A stretch of DNA of 64,000 nucleotides from Glycomyces sp. NRRL B-16210 (GCF_000719515.1 NZ_JOGR01000001.1:186001-250000), one strand, 5' to 3'; numbered from the stretch's first letter, positions 42,937-52,115 are shown. Made by a program: numbers and translations. Notes: generated from the sequence alone by a model not told the origin.

Positions 42937-44112
42937 CGAGATGATCCCGCTCAGTTCACCGAGGAGGTCCTGCTGCTCTTCCTCGCTGCTCGTCTGGCCG
43001 TCGGCGGCCGGGCTGCTCGCGCCTCCCGTGGTCGGATCGGAGGTCGGAGCGCTCGTCTCCGCCGCCGTGCCTTCGTCTGCCGACGCCGTCGGTTCGTCGG
43101 CGGTCTCGTCGCCGGAGGTGGAGGTGCCGGTGCCGCCGCTCTCGGCGCCGCCGGACTCGCCGGGCTCGATCGGCGGCGTGGCGTTCACCGAGTTCTGGGC
43201 GCACGCTCCGGGGATCGGCCCGAGCGCGTCGCTCGCCCCGCCCTTGTCCGTGCAGTCCAGGGCTCCGCGCAGTTCCACCGACCGCACCGCGGCCGCCTCG
43301 ACCACGTCGATCAGCTCCTCGCCCGCGTCCAGCGCCTCGCCGTCGAACCCGCTCACCATGCCGGCGAGCACCCAGCGGTGCTCGTTGGTGAACAGGTCCA
43401 CATAGTCCAGCGGCGACGGGTCGTGGTTCGCGACCGCGACCTCGCCGAGCAGGGCCGTGCCGCTGCGCAGCTCCGAGGCCGCGTCGCGCAGCGCCGCCGC
43501 GACGGACTCTTCGTCGTCGCCGACCGCGGCCGCCTCCTCGATGCGGGTGCGGGCGAACTCCAAGTAGAGCTGCGCCTTCCCCAGATCGTCGCCGGCGAGC
43601 GCCAGCTGCGCCCTCTCGGTGGAGCGCTTCACGCTGTACAGCGTCTCTCCCGGCAAGGCGTCGCCCGAAGCGGCGGACACCCCCGAGATGGCGACGGTGC
43701 CGGTCAGCAGCGCCGCGACGATCGCGATCCTGCGGCCGCCGCGGGGGCGGCGCGGGAACATGTCGACCAGGACGGGCGCGCGCTTGGTCTCGGGCACCGC
43801 GGCACTGGCGCGGTGCCGGGCGGTGGCGCCGATGCCCTCGTCGACCGCGACGGCCATGAGCCGGCGCCTGGTGGCGTCCTGCCAATGGCGCGACGGACTG
43901 CCGGCGACGGCGAGCTGCTCGCGGAGACCGCCGAGCCGATCGGCGACGCCGACGAGTTCGGCGAACGCCTCTTCACCGGCTGACACCGCCGTCGACGCGC
44001 CTGATGCGTCGACGCTGCGGCGTGAGTGAGGGAGGGCGGAACCGCCTGAGTCAAGCAGCCGCGCGAATTCCTCCGCGCGACGGCGCTCCATTGGGTTCAA
44101 GTTCAAAGTCAC
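42922..44112 (-). CDS. DUF5667 protein, RsbN-like anti-sigma factor candidate
   Basis: 396 aa if started at GTG 44112 (AGGGGG 8 nt upstream); GTG 44121 is the alternative. A cytoplasmic N-terminal helical part (MERRRAEEFARLLD, FAELVGVADRLGGLREQLA) precedes one membrane helix at about residues 125-145 (IAIVAALLTGTVAISGVSAA). The extracytoplasmic DUF5667 domain contains GDALPGETLYSVKRSTERAQ and LGKAQLYLEFARTRIEEA, and a long Ser/Thr/Gly/Glu-rich tail follows. In Streptomyces the gene after bldN is rsbN, a membrane anti-sigma factor holding BldN; position and topology match. The N-terminal sigma-binding part is not easily matched by eye. Confidence 0.75.
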   Translation of the reverse strand: MTLNLNPMERRRAEEFARLLDSGGSALPHSRRSVDASGASTAVSAGEEAFAELVGVADRLGGLREQLAVAGSPSRHWQDATRRRLMAVAVDEGIGATARHRASAAVPETKRAPVLVDMFPRRPRGGRRIAIVAALLTGTVAISGVSAASGDALPGETLYSVKRSTERAQLALAGDDLGKAQLYLEFARTRIEEAAAVGDDEESVAAALRDAASELRSGTALLGEVAVANHDPSPLDYVDLFTNEHRWVLAGMVSGFDGEALDAGEELIDVVEAAAVRSVELRGALDCTDKGGASDALGPIPGACAQNSVNATPPIEPGESGGAESGGTGTSTSGDETADEPTASADEGTAAETSAPTSDPTTGGASSPAADGQTSSEEEQQDLLGELSGIISDLFN

Positions 44113-44121
44113 CGGGCACAC

Positions 44122-44458
44122 CCCCTCTCACTGCATGGATCCTGCTCCTGTACTGAGAACAACGCACGAGTAGCCCCTGAGGTTACGGTTCGCCGCGAAC
44201 CTTGCGACCTGGGTCTCATCCCGGAGGTCGCAGTGGGGTCTCGCGGCGGTATCGAGCCGGTAAACGGCTCTGACCTGGCAGTGTCGGTCCGAGCGGGGCG
44301 GGGCCCCGACGGACTGCGGAATGATCGGCCGCGGGACGTGGGCCCGCGGCGGGCTGAGAAGACGGGTTTTCGTCGGGTTCCCGACAGCGGCCTGGGCCGT
44401 CGGGAAGGGGTCGGCGGGTGGACGGCGGTAGTGGGGACCGGTGGCGGTCCCGAGGCCC
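44122..44458. other. Intergenic region between bldN and the rsbN-like gene
   Basis: 337 bp on the path from bldN to the rsbN-like gene. GAGCCG-GTAAA-CGGCTC (44254-44270) is a small hairpin and several GC-rich inverted runs lie near 44310-44350. The length leaves room for a separate promoter of the anti-sigma gene, but I cannot fix one. Confidence 0.4.
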
Positions 44459-45334
44459 TCAGCCCCGGAAGCCCTCCGGCAGCAGCCGCGCGAGCGTGCG
44501 CACGGCCCGGTACTGGAGCGCCTTGACCGCACCTTCGTTCTTGCCCATGGTGCGGGCGGTCTCGGCGACGGTGAACCCCTGGAGGAACCGCAGGACGATG
44601 CACTCCTGCTGGTCGGGGTTGAGCTTCTTGACGGCGGTGAGGAGCGTCGCGTTGGACAGCTTCTCCAGCGCGGCCGTCTCCGGCGAGGTGGCCGGATCCG
44701 AGTCGGGCGCGTCGCCCCCGAGGACGTCCGGCTTGACGATCTCCAGCCGGTACCGCCCGGACTTGAAGTGGTCCACCACGAGGTTGCGCGCGATCGTGAC
44801 CAGCCACGCCCCGAAGGCCCGGCCCTGCCAGCTGAAGCTGGAGATGCGCCGCAGCGCCCGCAGGAACGTCTCGGACGCGAGGTCCTCGGCGAGCTGCGCG
44901 TTGTTCACGCGGAAGTAGATGTAGCGGTACACCGTGTCGTTGTAGCGGTCGTAGATCTCCCCGAACGCCCGCGGATCGCCGTCCTGGGCGCGCGCCACGA
45001 GCTCGGCGACCTCGTCGCCGTCCGCCTGGTCGCCGTCCTGCTGCTCCCGGCCGGCCCCCGGGCTCGCGACCGCGCCGCCCGACGACCCCCGCCCCGAGTG
45101 CACCTGGTGCTGCTCGGCCGTGCCGGTGTCCAGGCTCAGGACCGTCCACACGGCCTGCTTGAGCGCCTCGAAGGTCGAGGCGGGCAGTTGCGACAGGGCT
45201 CCGGCGACGGCGCCGGCGCGGGGGAAAGGGGCGGATGCTGTGGTGAACGATGCCGGTTCGAGGCTTGCAGGCAAGCTCGGCGAAGCTTGCAAGCCGTGGA
45301 TGTGGCCAGCCAAGGCTGGTGCAATACCGGGCAC
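44459..45334 (-). CDS. bldN: BldN-type ECF RNA polymerase sigma factor with long N-terminal extension
   Basis: 291 aa from GTG 45334, preceded by GAGGAGG. Residues 1-105 are a low-complexity extension. Region 2 follows: FGEIYDRYNDTVYRYIYFRV and WQGRAFGAWLVTIARNLVVD. Region 4 is LNPDQQECIVLRFLQGFTVA and TARTMGKNEGAVKALQYRAV. The wording of both regions and the extension match Streptomyces BldN, a sigma factor for aerial growth, made as a proprotein whose extension is removed. The adjacent rsbN-like gene agrees. It indicates a sporulating, filamentous host. Confidence 0.92.
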   Translation of the reverse strand: MPGIAPALAGHIHGLQASPSLPASLEPASFTTASAPFPRAGAVAGALSQLPASTFEALKQAVWTVLSLDTGTAEQHQVHSGRGSSGGAVASPGAGREQQDGDQADGDEVAELVARAQDGDPRAFGEIYDRYNDTVYRYIYFRVNNAQLAEDLASETFLRALRRISSFSWQGRAFGAWLVTIARNLVVDHFKSGRYRLEIVKPDVLGGDAPDSDPATSPETAALEKLSNATLLTAVKKLNPDQQECIVLRFLQGFTVAETARTMGKNEGAVKALQYRAVRTLARLLPEGFRG

Positions 45335-45688
45335 TAGTGGCCTCCTCGGGTGAGGGGTCGGGCCGAGTCATGCGATCGGGTCCCGCAGGGACTGACCCGC
45401 CTGAGTCTAGAAATCAGGAGTGCCCTCGCCGCGGATTTGCGACCGGCGTGTCGCTTTCGGTGACGGCTCGGGCCAGGTCGATGTCGGCGCTCACTCGGCG
45501 CTGCGACGTACCCTTCGTTGCGGGGGCGGAATCCCACCATTACCTCCCCATATGTTCGGCGGTCCGCGCTCGCGGACCCGTTATGGCTCAATAGTGAGCG
45601 AGGAATGACGGAGGGTGTCGCACAGAATGTGCGATCCCTCGGGCGCCCCCGCGTTCCCCCGAAGGGGGCACCGGGCGAGAGGAGCAGG
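45335..45688. other. bldN upstream region
   Basis: 354 bp between divergent genes. On the minus strand TAGACT (45409-45404) is a possible -10 for bldN without a good -35. GGTCCGCG-CT-CGCGGACC (45561-45578) is a tight palindrome. I see no clear BldD-type site and no gene. Confidence 0.4.
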
Positions 45689-45964
45689 GTGAACAGGCTG
45701 ACGCTGTTGACTACAAAGGAATGCCACCTGTGCGCGGCGGCGCGCGAGGCCCTCGACCGGGTGACGCGCGAGTCCGGGGTCGGCTGGTCCGAGATCGACG
45801 TGGCCGAGGACGCGGCGATGGCGCGCGAGTACGGCGACCGGCTCCCGGTGGTGCTGCTCGACGGCCGCGAGCACGGCTACTGGGACGTGGACGTGCCCCG
45901 GCTCCTGCGCGACCTGGCGGTCACCGACGGTGAAAACGCCGACACACCGAAAATCCGCGATTAA
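45689..45964 (+). CDS. Glutaredoxin-like (DUF836) protein
   Basis: 91 aa from GTG 45689, with GAGAGGAG 6 nt upstream; the longer frame to 45518 is unsupported. The thioredoxin-fold start LTLLTTKECHLCAAAREALDR holds the C-x-x-C site, followed by the strand WSEIDVAEDAAMAREYGDRLPVVLLDG with the cis-Pro in LPVV. DUF836/glutaredoxin-like proteins are cytosolic thiol-disulfide proteins of unclear partner. It stands 300 bp upstream of rex on the same strand, as in many actinomycetes, which fits a shared redox theme. Confidence 0.85.
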   Translation: MNRLTLLTTKECHLCAAAREALDRVTRESGVGWSEIDVAEDAAMAREYGDRLPVVLLDGREHGYWDVDVPRLLRDLAVTDGENADTPKIRD

Positions 45965-46038
45965 CGGGCGACACCTGACTTTTAGGGCAAAATCGTTCCG
46001 GACGGCGGCTCGCCGGGGGAAACCGGACTTCGGTACAG

Positions 46039-46053
46039 CTGGGCTTCGCCCAG
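46039..46053 (+). terminator. Small hairpin after the glutaredoxin-like gene
   Basis: CTGGGC-TTC-GCCCAG has a stable CUUCG-type loop and lies 75 bp after the stop. No T-tract. The rest of 45965-46263 shows no gene, and I cannot find a TTGTGA-type Rex operator in it. Confidence 0.4.
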
Positions 46054-46263
46054 TGTTACGGGGGTGTACCGCACCGGCCCTGCGGGCCGCCGTATCCCCG
46101 CCCCCGCCCCGGACGGCCTGATCGCCGCGGCGATCGCGGCGCCGATCCCCTCGCGCCGCACGGGTTAGCGCCGCCTATGCGAAGCGGCGCACTTCTCACC
46201 TCCTAAGCTGAGTGACGCGCCGGTGAACGGCGCCACGGAACCAGCGGACCAGGAGTTCCACCA

Positions 46264-47010
46264 TTGACCACCACCGGCGAAGGCACCGACCGACTGGCCC
46301 CCACCGCTCCTCCCGCGACGGCCGCCGACCTCCCGGCCGCCACGGTCAGGCGACTGCCCGAGTACCTGCGCGCGCTCGGCGCGCTCTCCGAGACCAGCGT
46401 CGAGACCGTCTCCTCCGAGACCCTCGCCGCCGCCACCGGCGTCAACTCGGCGATGCTCCGCAAGGACCTCTCGCAGCTCGGGGCCTCGGGGATGCGCGGC
46501 GTCGGCTACAACGTCGCCGCCCTCGCCACGCACATCGCCGGTGTGCTCGGACTCACCAAGGACTCGCGCGTGGCCATCATCGGCCTGGGGCACTTGGGAC
46601 AGGCGCTCGCCCGCTACCCCGGGTTCTCCGACCGCGGCTTCGACATAGTTGGCCTCTTCGACGCCGACCCGGGCATCATAGGGAAGGACCTGGACGGCAT
46701 CCAGGTCCGCGACGTGGCGCTCCTGGCGCGCGCCGTACGTGACGAAGGCATCAACATAGGGGTCATCGCCACACCCGGAGCGGCCGCCCAACACGTCGCC
46801 GACCTTCTCGTAGATGCTGGTGTCACAAGCATTCTCAATTTCGCGCCGTGCGTGCTGGCCGTCCCGCAGGGCGTGGTGGTCCGCAAGGTCGACCTGGCCG
46901 TCGAACTCCAGATCCTCTCCTTCCACGAACATCACAAGACGCTCGGCCCGCAAGAGACGCAGTATCGGAAGACCCGCAAAGAGAGTCAACAGACGGGAAC
47001 GGTGACGTGA
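46264..47010 (+). CDS. rex: Redox-sensing transcriptional repressor Rex
   Basis: 248 aa from TTG 46264, with AGGAG 8 nt upstream. The N-terminal winged helix reads TVRRLPEYLRALGALSE then AATGVNSAMLRKDLSQLGA. The NAD(H)-binding Rossmann motif is VAIIGLGHLGQALARYPGF, and a C-terminal swapped helix ends LSFHEHHKTLGPQ. Rex senses the NADH/NAD+ ratio and represses respiratory genes. It heads the operon rex-hemA-hemC-hemD-hemB: the hemA GTG overlaps its TGA (GTGA). This is the order known in Streptomyces and relatives. Confidence 0.97.
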   Translation: MTTTGEGTDRLAPTAPPATAADLPAATVRRLPEYLRALGALSETSVETVSSETLAAATGVNSAMLRKDLSQLGASGMRGVGYNVAALATHIAGVLGLTKDSRVAIIGLGHLGQALARYPGFSDRGFDIVGLFDADPGIIGKDLDGIQVRDVALLARAVRDEGINIGVIATPGAAAQHVADLLVDAGVTSILNFAPCVLAVPQGVVVRKVDLAVELQILSFHEHHKTLGPQETQYRKTRKESQQTGTVT

Positions 47011-48524
47011 ACCTCCTGGTAGTCGGCATCTCGCACCGCAGTGCCGCGGTCGAGACCCTGGAACGACTCGCGGTCGGCCCCGAGGCCGCCGCCGACCTCG
47101 CCCGAGCGCTGCTGCGCGGCGGCGAGGTCCGGGAGGCCGTGGTGCTCTCGACGTGCAACCGCGTCGAGGTCTACGCCAACGCCGACACCTTCCACGGCGG
47201 CCTCTCGGCCGTCGTCGACGAGCTCCACCGCGTCTGGGGGCTCACAGAGATTGAGGCCTCCCTCGACTTCGCCTCCTGCGGCTACGTGCGCCACGGCGCC
47301 GACGCCGTCGCCCACGCCTTCCGCGTCGCGGCCGGGCTCGACTCCATGGTCGCCGGCGAACCGCAGATCCTCGGCCAGCTCCGCGAGGCCTACGAGACCG
47401 CCCGCGAAGCCGACCACGTGGGCCGCCACCTGCACGAACTGTTCCAGCAGGCCCTGCGCGTCGGCAAGCGCGTCCACGCCGAGACCGACGTCGACGCCGC
47501 CGCGCCCTCCGTCGTCACCGCCGCCCTCGACCTCGCCGAGCGCGCCCTCCCCGGCGGCCTCGCAAAGGCCCGCGCCGCCGTCGTCGGCGCCGGAGCCATG
47601 GGCGCCCTCGCCACCGCCACCCTCGCGCGCGCCGGCGTCGACACGCTCGCCGTCGCCAACCGCGACCGCGCCAAGGCCCAGCGCCTGGCCCTCGAATGGG
47701 GCGCCGAGGCCGCCGAGTACGGCGACCTCCCCTCCCTCGCCGCCGACGTCGACCTGCTCGTCTGCGCGACCTCCTCGCCCGAGCCGGTCCTGCGCGCCGC
47801 CGACCTCGAAGGCCGCACCGGCCCGCTCGTCGTCTGCGACCTCGCCCTGCCCAAGGACGTCGCCGAGGACGTGGCGCTCCTGGAGGGCGTCACGGTCGTC
47901 GACATCGCCGAGATCCAGCGCGACACCACCGCCGGAGGCGCCGCCGGGGCCGCCACCGAGACCCTCGCCCAGGTCGAGGCGCTCCTGGCCGAGGAGATCG
48001 CGGCCTACAACGAGAGCCTGCGCGCCGACACCGTCACCCCCACCGTCGCCGCGCTCCGCTCGGTCGCCGCCGACATCGTCGACGCCGAGCTCTCGCGCGT
48101 CGCCCGCCGCGGCGACTTCTCCGACGACCAGCGCGCCGAGGTCGCCCGCACCGTCCACCGCGTGGTCCAGCGGCTCCTGCACGAGCCCACCGTGCGCGTC
48201 CGCGAGCTCGCCGGCCGGCCCGGCGCGCCCGACTACGCCCGCGCCCTGCGCGACCTGTTCGCCCTGGAGGCGGACGCCGTCGCCGCCGTCGGCGACGTCG
48301 GCGAGGCCCTCAAGATCAATCCCGTCCCCGTCGAGGCCCCCGCGGCGGCGGCCCCGGGGGCGACACCGGCACCGGCCTTCCCGGCCGTCTCCATTGCGTC
48401 GCAAGGGCTCTCATGCCCGCTGCCTGACGCGGCCGCCACCGGCGGCACGCGCCCCGAAGGCGCCTCCCTCTCCATGCCCGCCGCCCCGCCACAGCCTGGA
48501 GCGACTACGCCGCCCCGGCACTAA
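47007..48524 (+). CDS. hemA: Glutamyl-tRNA reductase
   Basis: 505 aa from GTG 47007, overlapping the rex stop by 4 bp. It reduces glutamyl-tRNA(Glu) to glutamate-1-semialdehyde, the first step of tetrapyrrole synthesis. VVGISHRSAAVETLERLA opens the protein. The catalytic Cys lies in VVLSTCNRVEVY. VAAGLDSMVAGEPQILGQLR follows, then the NADPH domain AAVVGAGAMGALATATLARAG and the helical dimer domain. A tail of about 70 residues rich in Pro and Ala (from about 435) exceeds the usual end and looks unstructured. The tail is not in typical HemA and its use is unknown. Confidence 0.95.
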   Translation: MNLLVVGISHRSAAVETLERLAVGPEAAADLARALLRGGEVREAVVLSTCNRVEVYANADTFHGGLSAVVDELHRVWGLTEIEASLDFASCGYVRHGADAVAHAFRVAAGLDSMVAGEPQILGQLREAYETAREADHVGRHLHELFQQALRVGKRVHAETDVDAAAPSVVTAALDLAERALPGGLAKARAAVVGAGAMGALATATLARAGVDTLAVANRDRAKAQRLALEWGAEAAEYGDLPSLAADVDLLVCATSSPEPVLRAADLEGRTGPLVVCDLALPKDVAEDVALLEGVTVVDIAEIQRDTTAGGAAGAATETLAQVEALLAEEIAAYNESLRADTVTPTVAALRSVAADIVDAELSRVARRGDFSDDQRAEVARTVHRVVQRLLHEPTVRVRELAGRPGAPDYARALRDLFALEADAVAAVGDVGEALKINPVPVEAPAAAAPGATPAPAFPAVSIASQGLSCPLPDAAATGGTRPEGASLSMPAAPPQPGATTPPRH

Positions 48525-48539
48525 GAAGGGAAGCAACCC

Positions 48540-49505
48540 GTGATCCGAATCGGGACCAGGGGATCGAAACTCGCGCTCGCGCAGAGCGGCACGGTGGCGG
48601 ACGAGATCGCCCGCCTCACCGGCGAGCAGGTCGAACTCGTCGAGATCAAGACCACAGGGGACGGGACCACCGTGCCCGTCGCCCAGCTCGGGGTCGGCGT
48701 CTTCGTCAACCAGCTCCGCGAGTCGCTCGAATCCGGTGAGATCGACATCGCCGTGCACTCGTACAAGGACCTGCCCACCGCCCAGCCCGACCACCTCGTC
48801 ATCAGCGTCCCCCCGCGGGCCGACCCGCGCGACGTGCTCATCACCTCGGGCGGGCGCACCCTCGATGAGCTGGGGCCGGGCGCGAGGATCGGCACCGGCG
48901 CGCCCCGGCGCATCGCCCAGGTGAACGCCCTGGGGCGCGGGTTCGAATGCGTCCCGATCCGCGGCAACATCGACACGCGCATCGCCCGCGTCGGCGACGA
49001 CCTCGATGGGGTGATCCTCGCCGCGGCCGGGATCAAGCGCTCCGGACGCGAGGCGGAAGTGACCGAATACCTGGACCCGCTCGTGATGCTTCCCGCTCCG
49101 GCACAAGGGGCGTTGGCGGTCGAATGCCGCAAAGCGGACAAGACATCCGCACGGATTTCGAGTATGCTCAACGACCGGTACACACAGGCCGCCGTCGCCG
49201 CCGAACGCGCACTTCTGCAACGACTCGAAGCCGGATGCAGCGCACCCGTCGCCGCACTCGCCGATATCGCCGAAAGCGCCGAACCCGGAGAGGTCGACCT
49301 GTATCTGCGGGGGCTCGTCGGCGCCGAGGACGGTTCCGTCACCGAACGGCTCTCGACCACCGCCACACTCCCCGACGCGGGCGAGACGGGCACCGCCGAT
49401 CTGGTCGCCAGGGCCGCCGCCGCGGGGAGGGCGCTGGCCGAGGACCTCCTCGAGGTCGGCGCCGACCAACTACTGAAGTTAGACGCAAGCTCAGACGATT
49501 GTTGA
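48540..49505 (+). CDS. hemC: Hydroxymethylbilane synthase (porphobilinogen deaminase)
   Basis: 321 aa from GTG 48540, 15 bp after hemA, with AAGGGAAG upstream. It joins four porphobilinogens into hydroxymethylbilane. Signatures: IRIGTRGSKLALAQSGTVA, DIAVHSYKDLPT (catalytic Asp region), GRGFECVPIRGNIDTRI, and LEAGCSAPVAALAD with the dipyrromethane-cofactor Cys. Complete. The codon use in the last third shows more A and T (for example CCGCAAAGCGGACAAG) than its neighbours, a mild local change of composition. Confidence 0.96.
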   Translation: MIRIGTRGSKLALAQSGTVADEIARLTGEQVELVEIKTTGDGTTVPVAQLGVGVFVNQLRESLESGEIDIAVHSYKDLPTAQPDHLVISVPPRADPRDVLITSGGRTLDELGPGARIGTGAPRRIAQVNALGRGFECVPIRGNIDTRIARVGDDLDGVILAAAGIKRSGREAEVTEYLDPLVMLPAPAQGALAVECRKADKTSARISSMLNDRYTQAAVAAERALLQRLEAGCSAPVAALADIAESAEPGEVDLYLRGLVGAEDGSVTERLSTTATLPDAGETGTADLVARAAAAGRALAEDLLEVGADQLLKLDASSDDC

Positions 49506-49515
49506 TGGAGAGAAC

Positions 49516-51096
49516 ATGACCAGTGCCCGTAAGCCGGTGGGCCGCGTGCGTTTCGTGGGAACCGGCCCAGGCGATCCGGGACTGCTGACCAAGCGCGCCC
49601 TCGACGCGATCCGCGAGGCCGACCGGATCTACTACGACCGGTCGCTGCCCCAGTCGCTCATCGAGGCCGCCAAGGAACTCACCGGAGACGACTCGCGGCT
49701 CAAGCTGATCGAATCCTCCCCGAGCGACCAGGGCAAGCTCATGGCCGCCGCCGCCCGCGAGGGCGAGAACATCGCCCGCCTCGTCGTCGGCGACGCCTAC
49801 CCGAACCGCCTGGCCAAGGCCGAGATCAAGGCCGCGTCCGCCGAGCAGGCCCGCTTCGAGGTCATCCCCGGCATGAGCCACGCGCAGGCGGTCGCCGTCT
49901 ACGCGGGGATGCCGCCCGGCGAGATCCGCACCGTCATCGACATCGACGACATCGCCTCCATCGAGCCCCAGATGATCGCCGACGCGATCAAGCGCGGCTC
50001 GCTCACCGTCACCGCCGACGTCTCCGACCTGTCGTCCCTGCGCGACATCCTGCTCGCCGGCGGCGTCTCCGGCGAGACCGCGGTGGCCGTGACCGGCGAC
50101 GCGACCGGCGAGACCGAGTACACCACCACCTCCTCGGTGGACACCTTCGTGGAGGCGGCCCTCGGCTACGCCGGGCAGGTCGTGCTCACCATCGGCCCCG
50201 GCGTCGACGACCGGCACGAGCTCGCGTGGTGGGAGGGGCGCCCGCTGTACGGCTGGAAGGTCCTCATCCCGCGCACCAAGGAGCAGGCCGGGGTCATGTC
50301 CGAGCGCCTGCGGGCCTACGGCGCGATCCCGTGCGAGGTGCCGACCATCGCCGTCGAGCCGCCGCGCACGCCCGCCCAGATGGAGCGGGCCATCAAGGGC
50401 CTCGTGGACGGGCGCTACGCGTGGATCGTCTTCACCAGCCAGAACTCGGTGAAGGCCATCTGGGAGAAGTTCAAGGAGCACGGGCTCGACGCCCGCGCCT
50501 TCGGCGGCCTGCGCATCGCCTGCATCGGCGAGGCCACCGCCGACGCCGTGCGCGAGTTCGGCATCGAGCCCGAACTCCTGCCGACCGGGCAGCAGTCCTC
50601 CGAGGGCCTGCTGGAGGTCTTCCCGCCGCACGACCCGGTGCTCGACATGGTCGGCCGGGTGCTCCTGCCGCGCGCCGACATCGCCACCGAGACCCTGGTC
50701 CAGGGCCTGAGCGAGCGCGGCTGGGAGGTCGACGACGTCACCGCCTACCGCACCGTGCGCGCCTCGCCGCCGGCCGCCGACATCCGCGACGCGATCAAGT
50801 CCGGCGGCTTCGACGCGGTCCTGTTCACCTCCTCCTCGACGGTGCGCAACCTCGTCGGCATCGCCGGGAAGCCGCACCAGCGGACCGTGGTCGCCTGCAT
50901 CGGGCCGGCCACGGCCGACACCGCCACGGAGTTCGGGCTGCGCGTGGACGCCAAGCCCGACAACGCCTCCGTGCCCGACCTCATCGAGGCGCTCGCCGAG
51001 TACGCGACCGAGCTGAAGCAGCGCCTCGCCGAAGGCCCCATCAAGACCCGCCGCGGCCAGAAGGTGCAGGGCCCCACGGCCCTGCGGTTCCGGTAG
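49516..51096 (+). CDS. hemD: Uroporphyrinogen-III synthase fused to a SUMT-like domain
   Basis: 526 aa from ATG 49516 behind GGAGAG. The C-terminal half (about 245-500) is uroporphyrinogen-III synthase: VLIPRTKEQAGVMSERLRAY, WIVFTSQNSVKAIWEKF, ACIGEATADAVREFG, DAVLFTSSSTVRNL. The N-terminal half has the tetrapyrrole-methylase fold of CobA (VGTGPGDPGLLTKRALDAI, VIPGMSHAQAVAVYAG). But the SAM-site motif normally R-L-K-G-G-D-P-F-V-F-G-R reads RLVVGDAYPNRLAK, so methyl transfer may be lost. The fusion is common in actinobacteria. It is in the rex-hem operon. Confidence 0.9.
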   Translation: MTSARKPVGRVRFVGTGPGDPGLLTKRALDAIREADRIYYDRSLPQSLIEAAKELTGDDSRLKLIESSPSDQGKLMAAAAREGENIARLVVGDAYPNRLAKAEIKAASAEQARFEVIPGMSHAQAVAVYAGMPPGEIRTVIDIDDIASIEPQMIADAIKRGSLTVTADVSDLSSLRDILLAGGVSGETAVAVTGDATGETEYTTTSSVDTFVEAALGYAGQVVLTIGPGVDDRHELAWWEGRPLYGWKVLIPRTKEQAGVMSERLRAYGAIPCEVPTIAVEPPRTPAQMERAIKGLVDGRYAWIVFTSQNSVKAIWEKFKEHGLDARAFGGLRIACIGEATADAVREFGIEPELLPTGQQSSEGLLEVFPPHDPVLDMVGRVLLPRADIATETLVQGLSERGWEVDDVTAYRTVRASPPAADIRDAIKSGGFDAVLFTSSSTVRNLVGIAGKPHQRTVVACIGPATADTATEFGLRVDAKPDNASVPDLIEALAEYATELKQRLAEGPIKTRRGQKVQGPTALRFR

Positions 51097-51128
51097 AGGG
51101 CGCCGAGCTCAGGAAGGAAGTGGCCGCA

Positions 51129-52115
51129 GTGCCGAACAGCTCCGAATTCCCGATCATCCGGCCTCGGAGGCTGCGCCGCACTGCGGCCCTTCGCCGTCTG
51201 GTGGCCGAGACCCGCGTCCACCCGTCCGACCTCGTGCTGCCGCTGTTCGTCAAGGAGGGCTTGACCGAGCCGGCCGCGATCAGCTCCATGCCCGGGGTCT
51301 ACCAGCACACCGTGGACTCGGTGCGCAAGCTCGCGGTCGAGGCCGCGCAGGCGGGGATCGGCGGGCTCATGCCTTTCGGCATCCCGGCGGTGCGCGACGC
51401 GGTCGGCTCGGGCGCGACCGACCCGAACGGGATCCTGAACCGGACCACGCGCGCGATCCGCGAGGAGATCGGCGACGACCTCGTGGTCATCCCCGACCTG
51501 TGCCTGGACGAGTTCACCGACCACGGCCACTGCGGCGTCCTGCGCGAGGACGGCACCGTGGACAACGACGCGACGCTGGTGCGGTACGCGGAGATGGGCC
51601 GGTGCCTGGCCGAGGCCGGGGCCGATCTGCTCGGCGCCTCGGGGATGATGGACGGCCAGATCGGCTATGTGCGTGCGGCCCTTGACGAGTCGGGCCACAC
51701 CGACACCGGGCTGCTCGCATACGCGGCGAAGTACGCGAGCGCGTTCTACGGGCCGTTCCGCGACGCGGTCGACTCGCAGCTCAAGGGCGACCGGCGCACC
51801 TACCAGCAGGACGGCCCGAACGCGACCGAGGCGCTGCTGGAGATCGACCTCGACATCGAGCAGGGCGCGGACATCGTGATGGTCAAGCCCGCGCTGCCGT
51901 ACCTCGACATCGTGAGGGCGGCGGCCGAGCGCAGCCCGGTTCCCGTTGCGGCCTACCACATCAGCGGCGAGTACGCCCAGATCGTGGCGGCGGCCGAGAA
52001 GGGCTGGATCGACAAGGACGCCGCGATCCTGGAGTCCCTCACCAGCATCAAGCGGGCGGGAGCCGGAATCATCGCCACCTACACGGCCCTGGAAGCCGCA
52101 GCCCTCCTCCGCTGA
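51129..52115 (+). CDS. hemB: Delta-aminolevulinic acid dehydratase (porphobilinogen synthase)
   Basis: 328 aa; GTG 51129 is favoured over GTG 51120 by the distance to AGGAAGGA. It condenses two aminolevulinates to porphobilinogen. The metal-site region reads DLCLDEFTDHGHCGV: the two Cys of the zinc type remain, but the middle Cys is Asp. Active-site regions are YAAKYASAFYGPFRDAV and DIVMVKPALPYLDIV with the Schiff-base Lys, plus AYHISGEYAQI. It is the last gene of the hem operon. A vapBC pair follows 39 bp later with its own promoter. Confidence 0.96.
   Translation: MPNSSEFPIIRPRRLRRTAALRRLVAETRVHPSDLVLPLFVKEGLTEPAAISSMPGVYQHTVDSVRKLAVEAAQAGIGGLMPFGIPAVRDAVGSGATDPNGILNRTTRAIREEIGDDLVVIPDLCLDEFTDHGHCGVLREDGTVDNDATLVRYAEMGRCLAEAGADLLGASGMMDGQIGYVRAALDESGHTDTGLLAYAAKYASAFYGPFRDAVDSQLKGDRRTYQQDGPNATEALLEIDLDIEQGADIVMVKPALPYLDIVRAAAERSPVPVAAYHISGEYAQIVAAAEKGWIDKDAAILESLTSIKRAGAGIIATYTALEAAALLR

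Noticed and set aside
45965..46263. Rex operator upstream of rex
   Set aside because: No TTGTGAA-N4-TTCACAA-like palindrome found; autoregulation cannot be claimed from this sequence.
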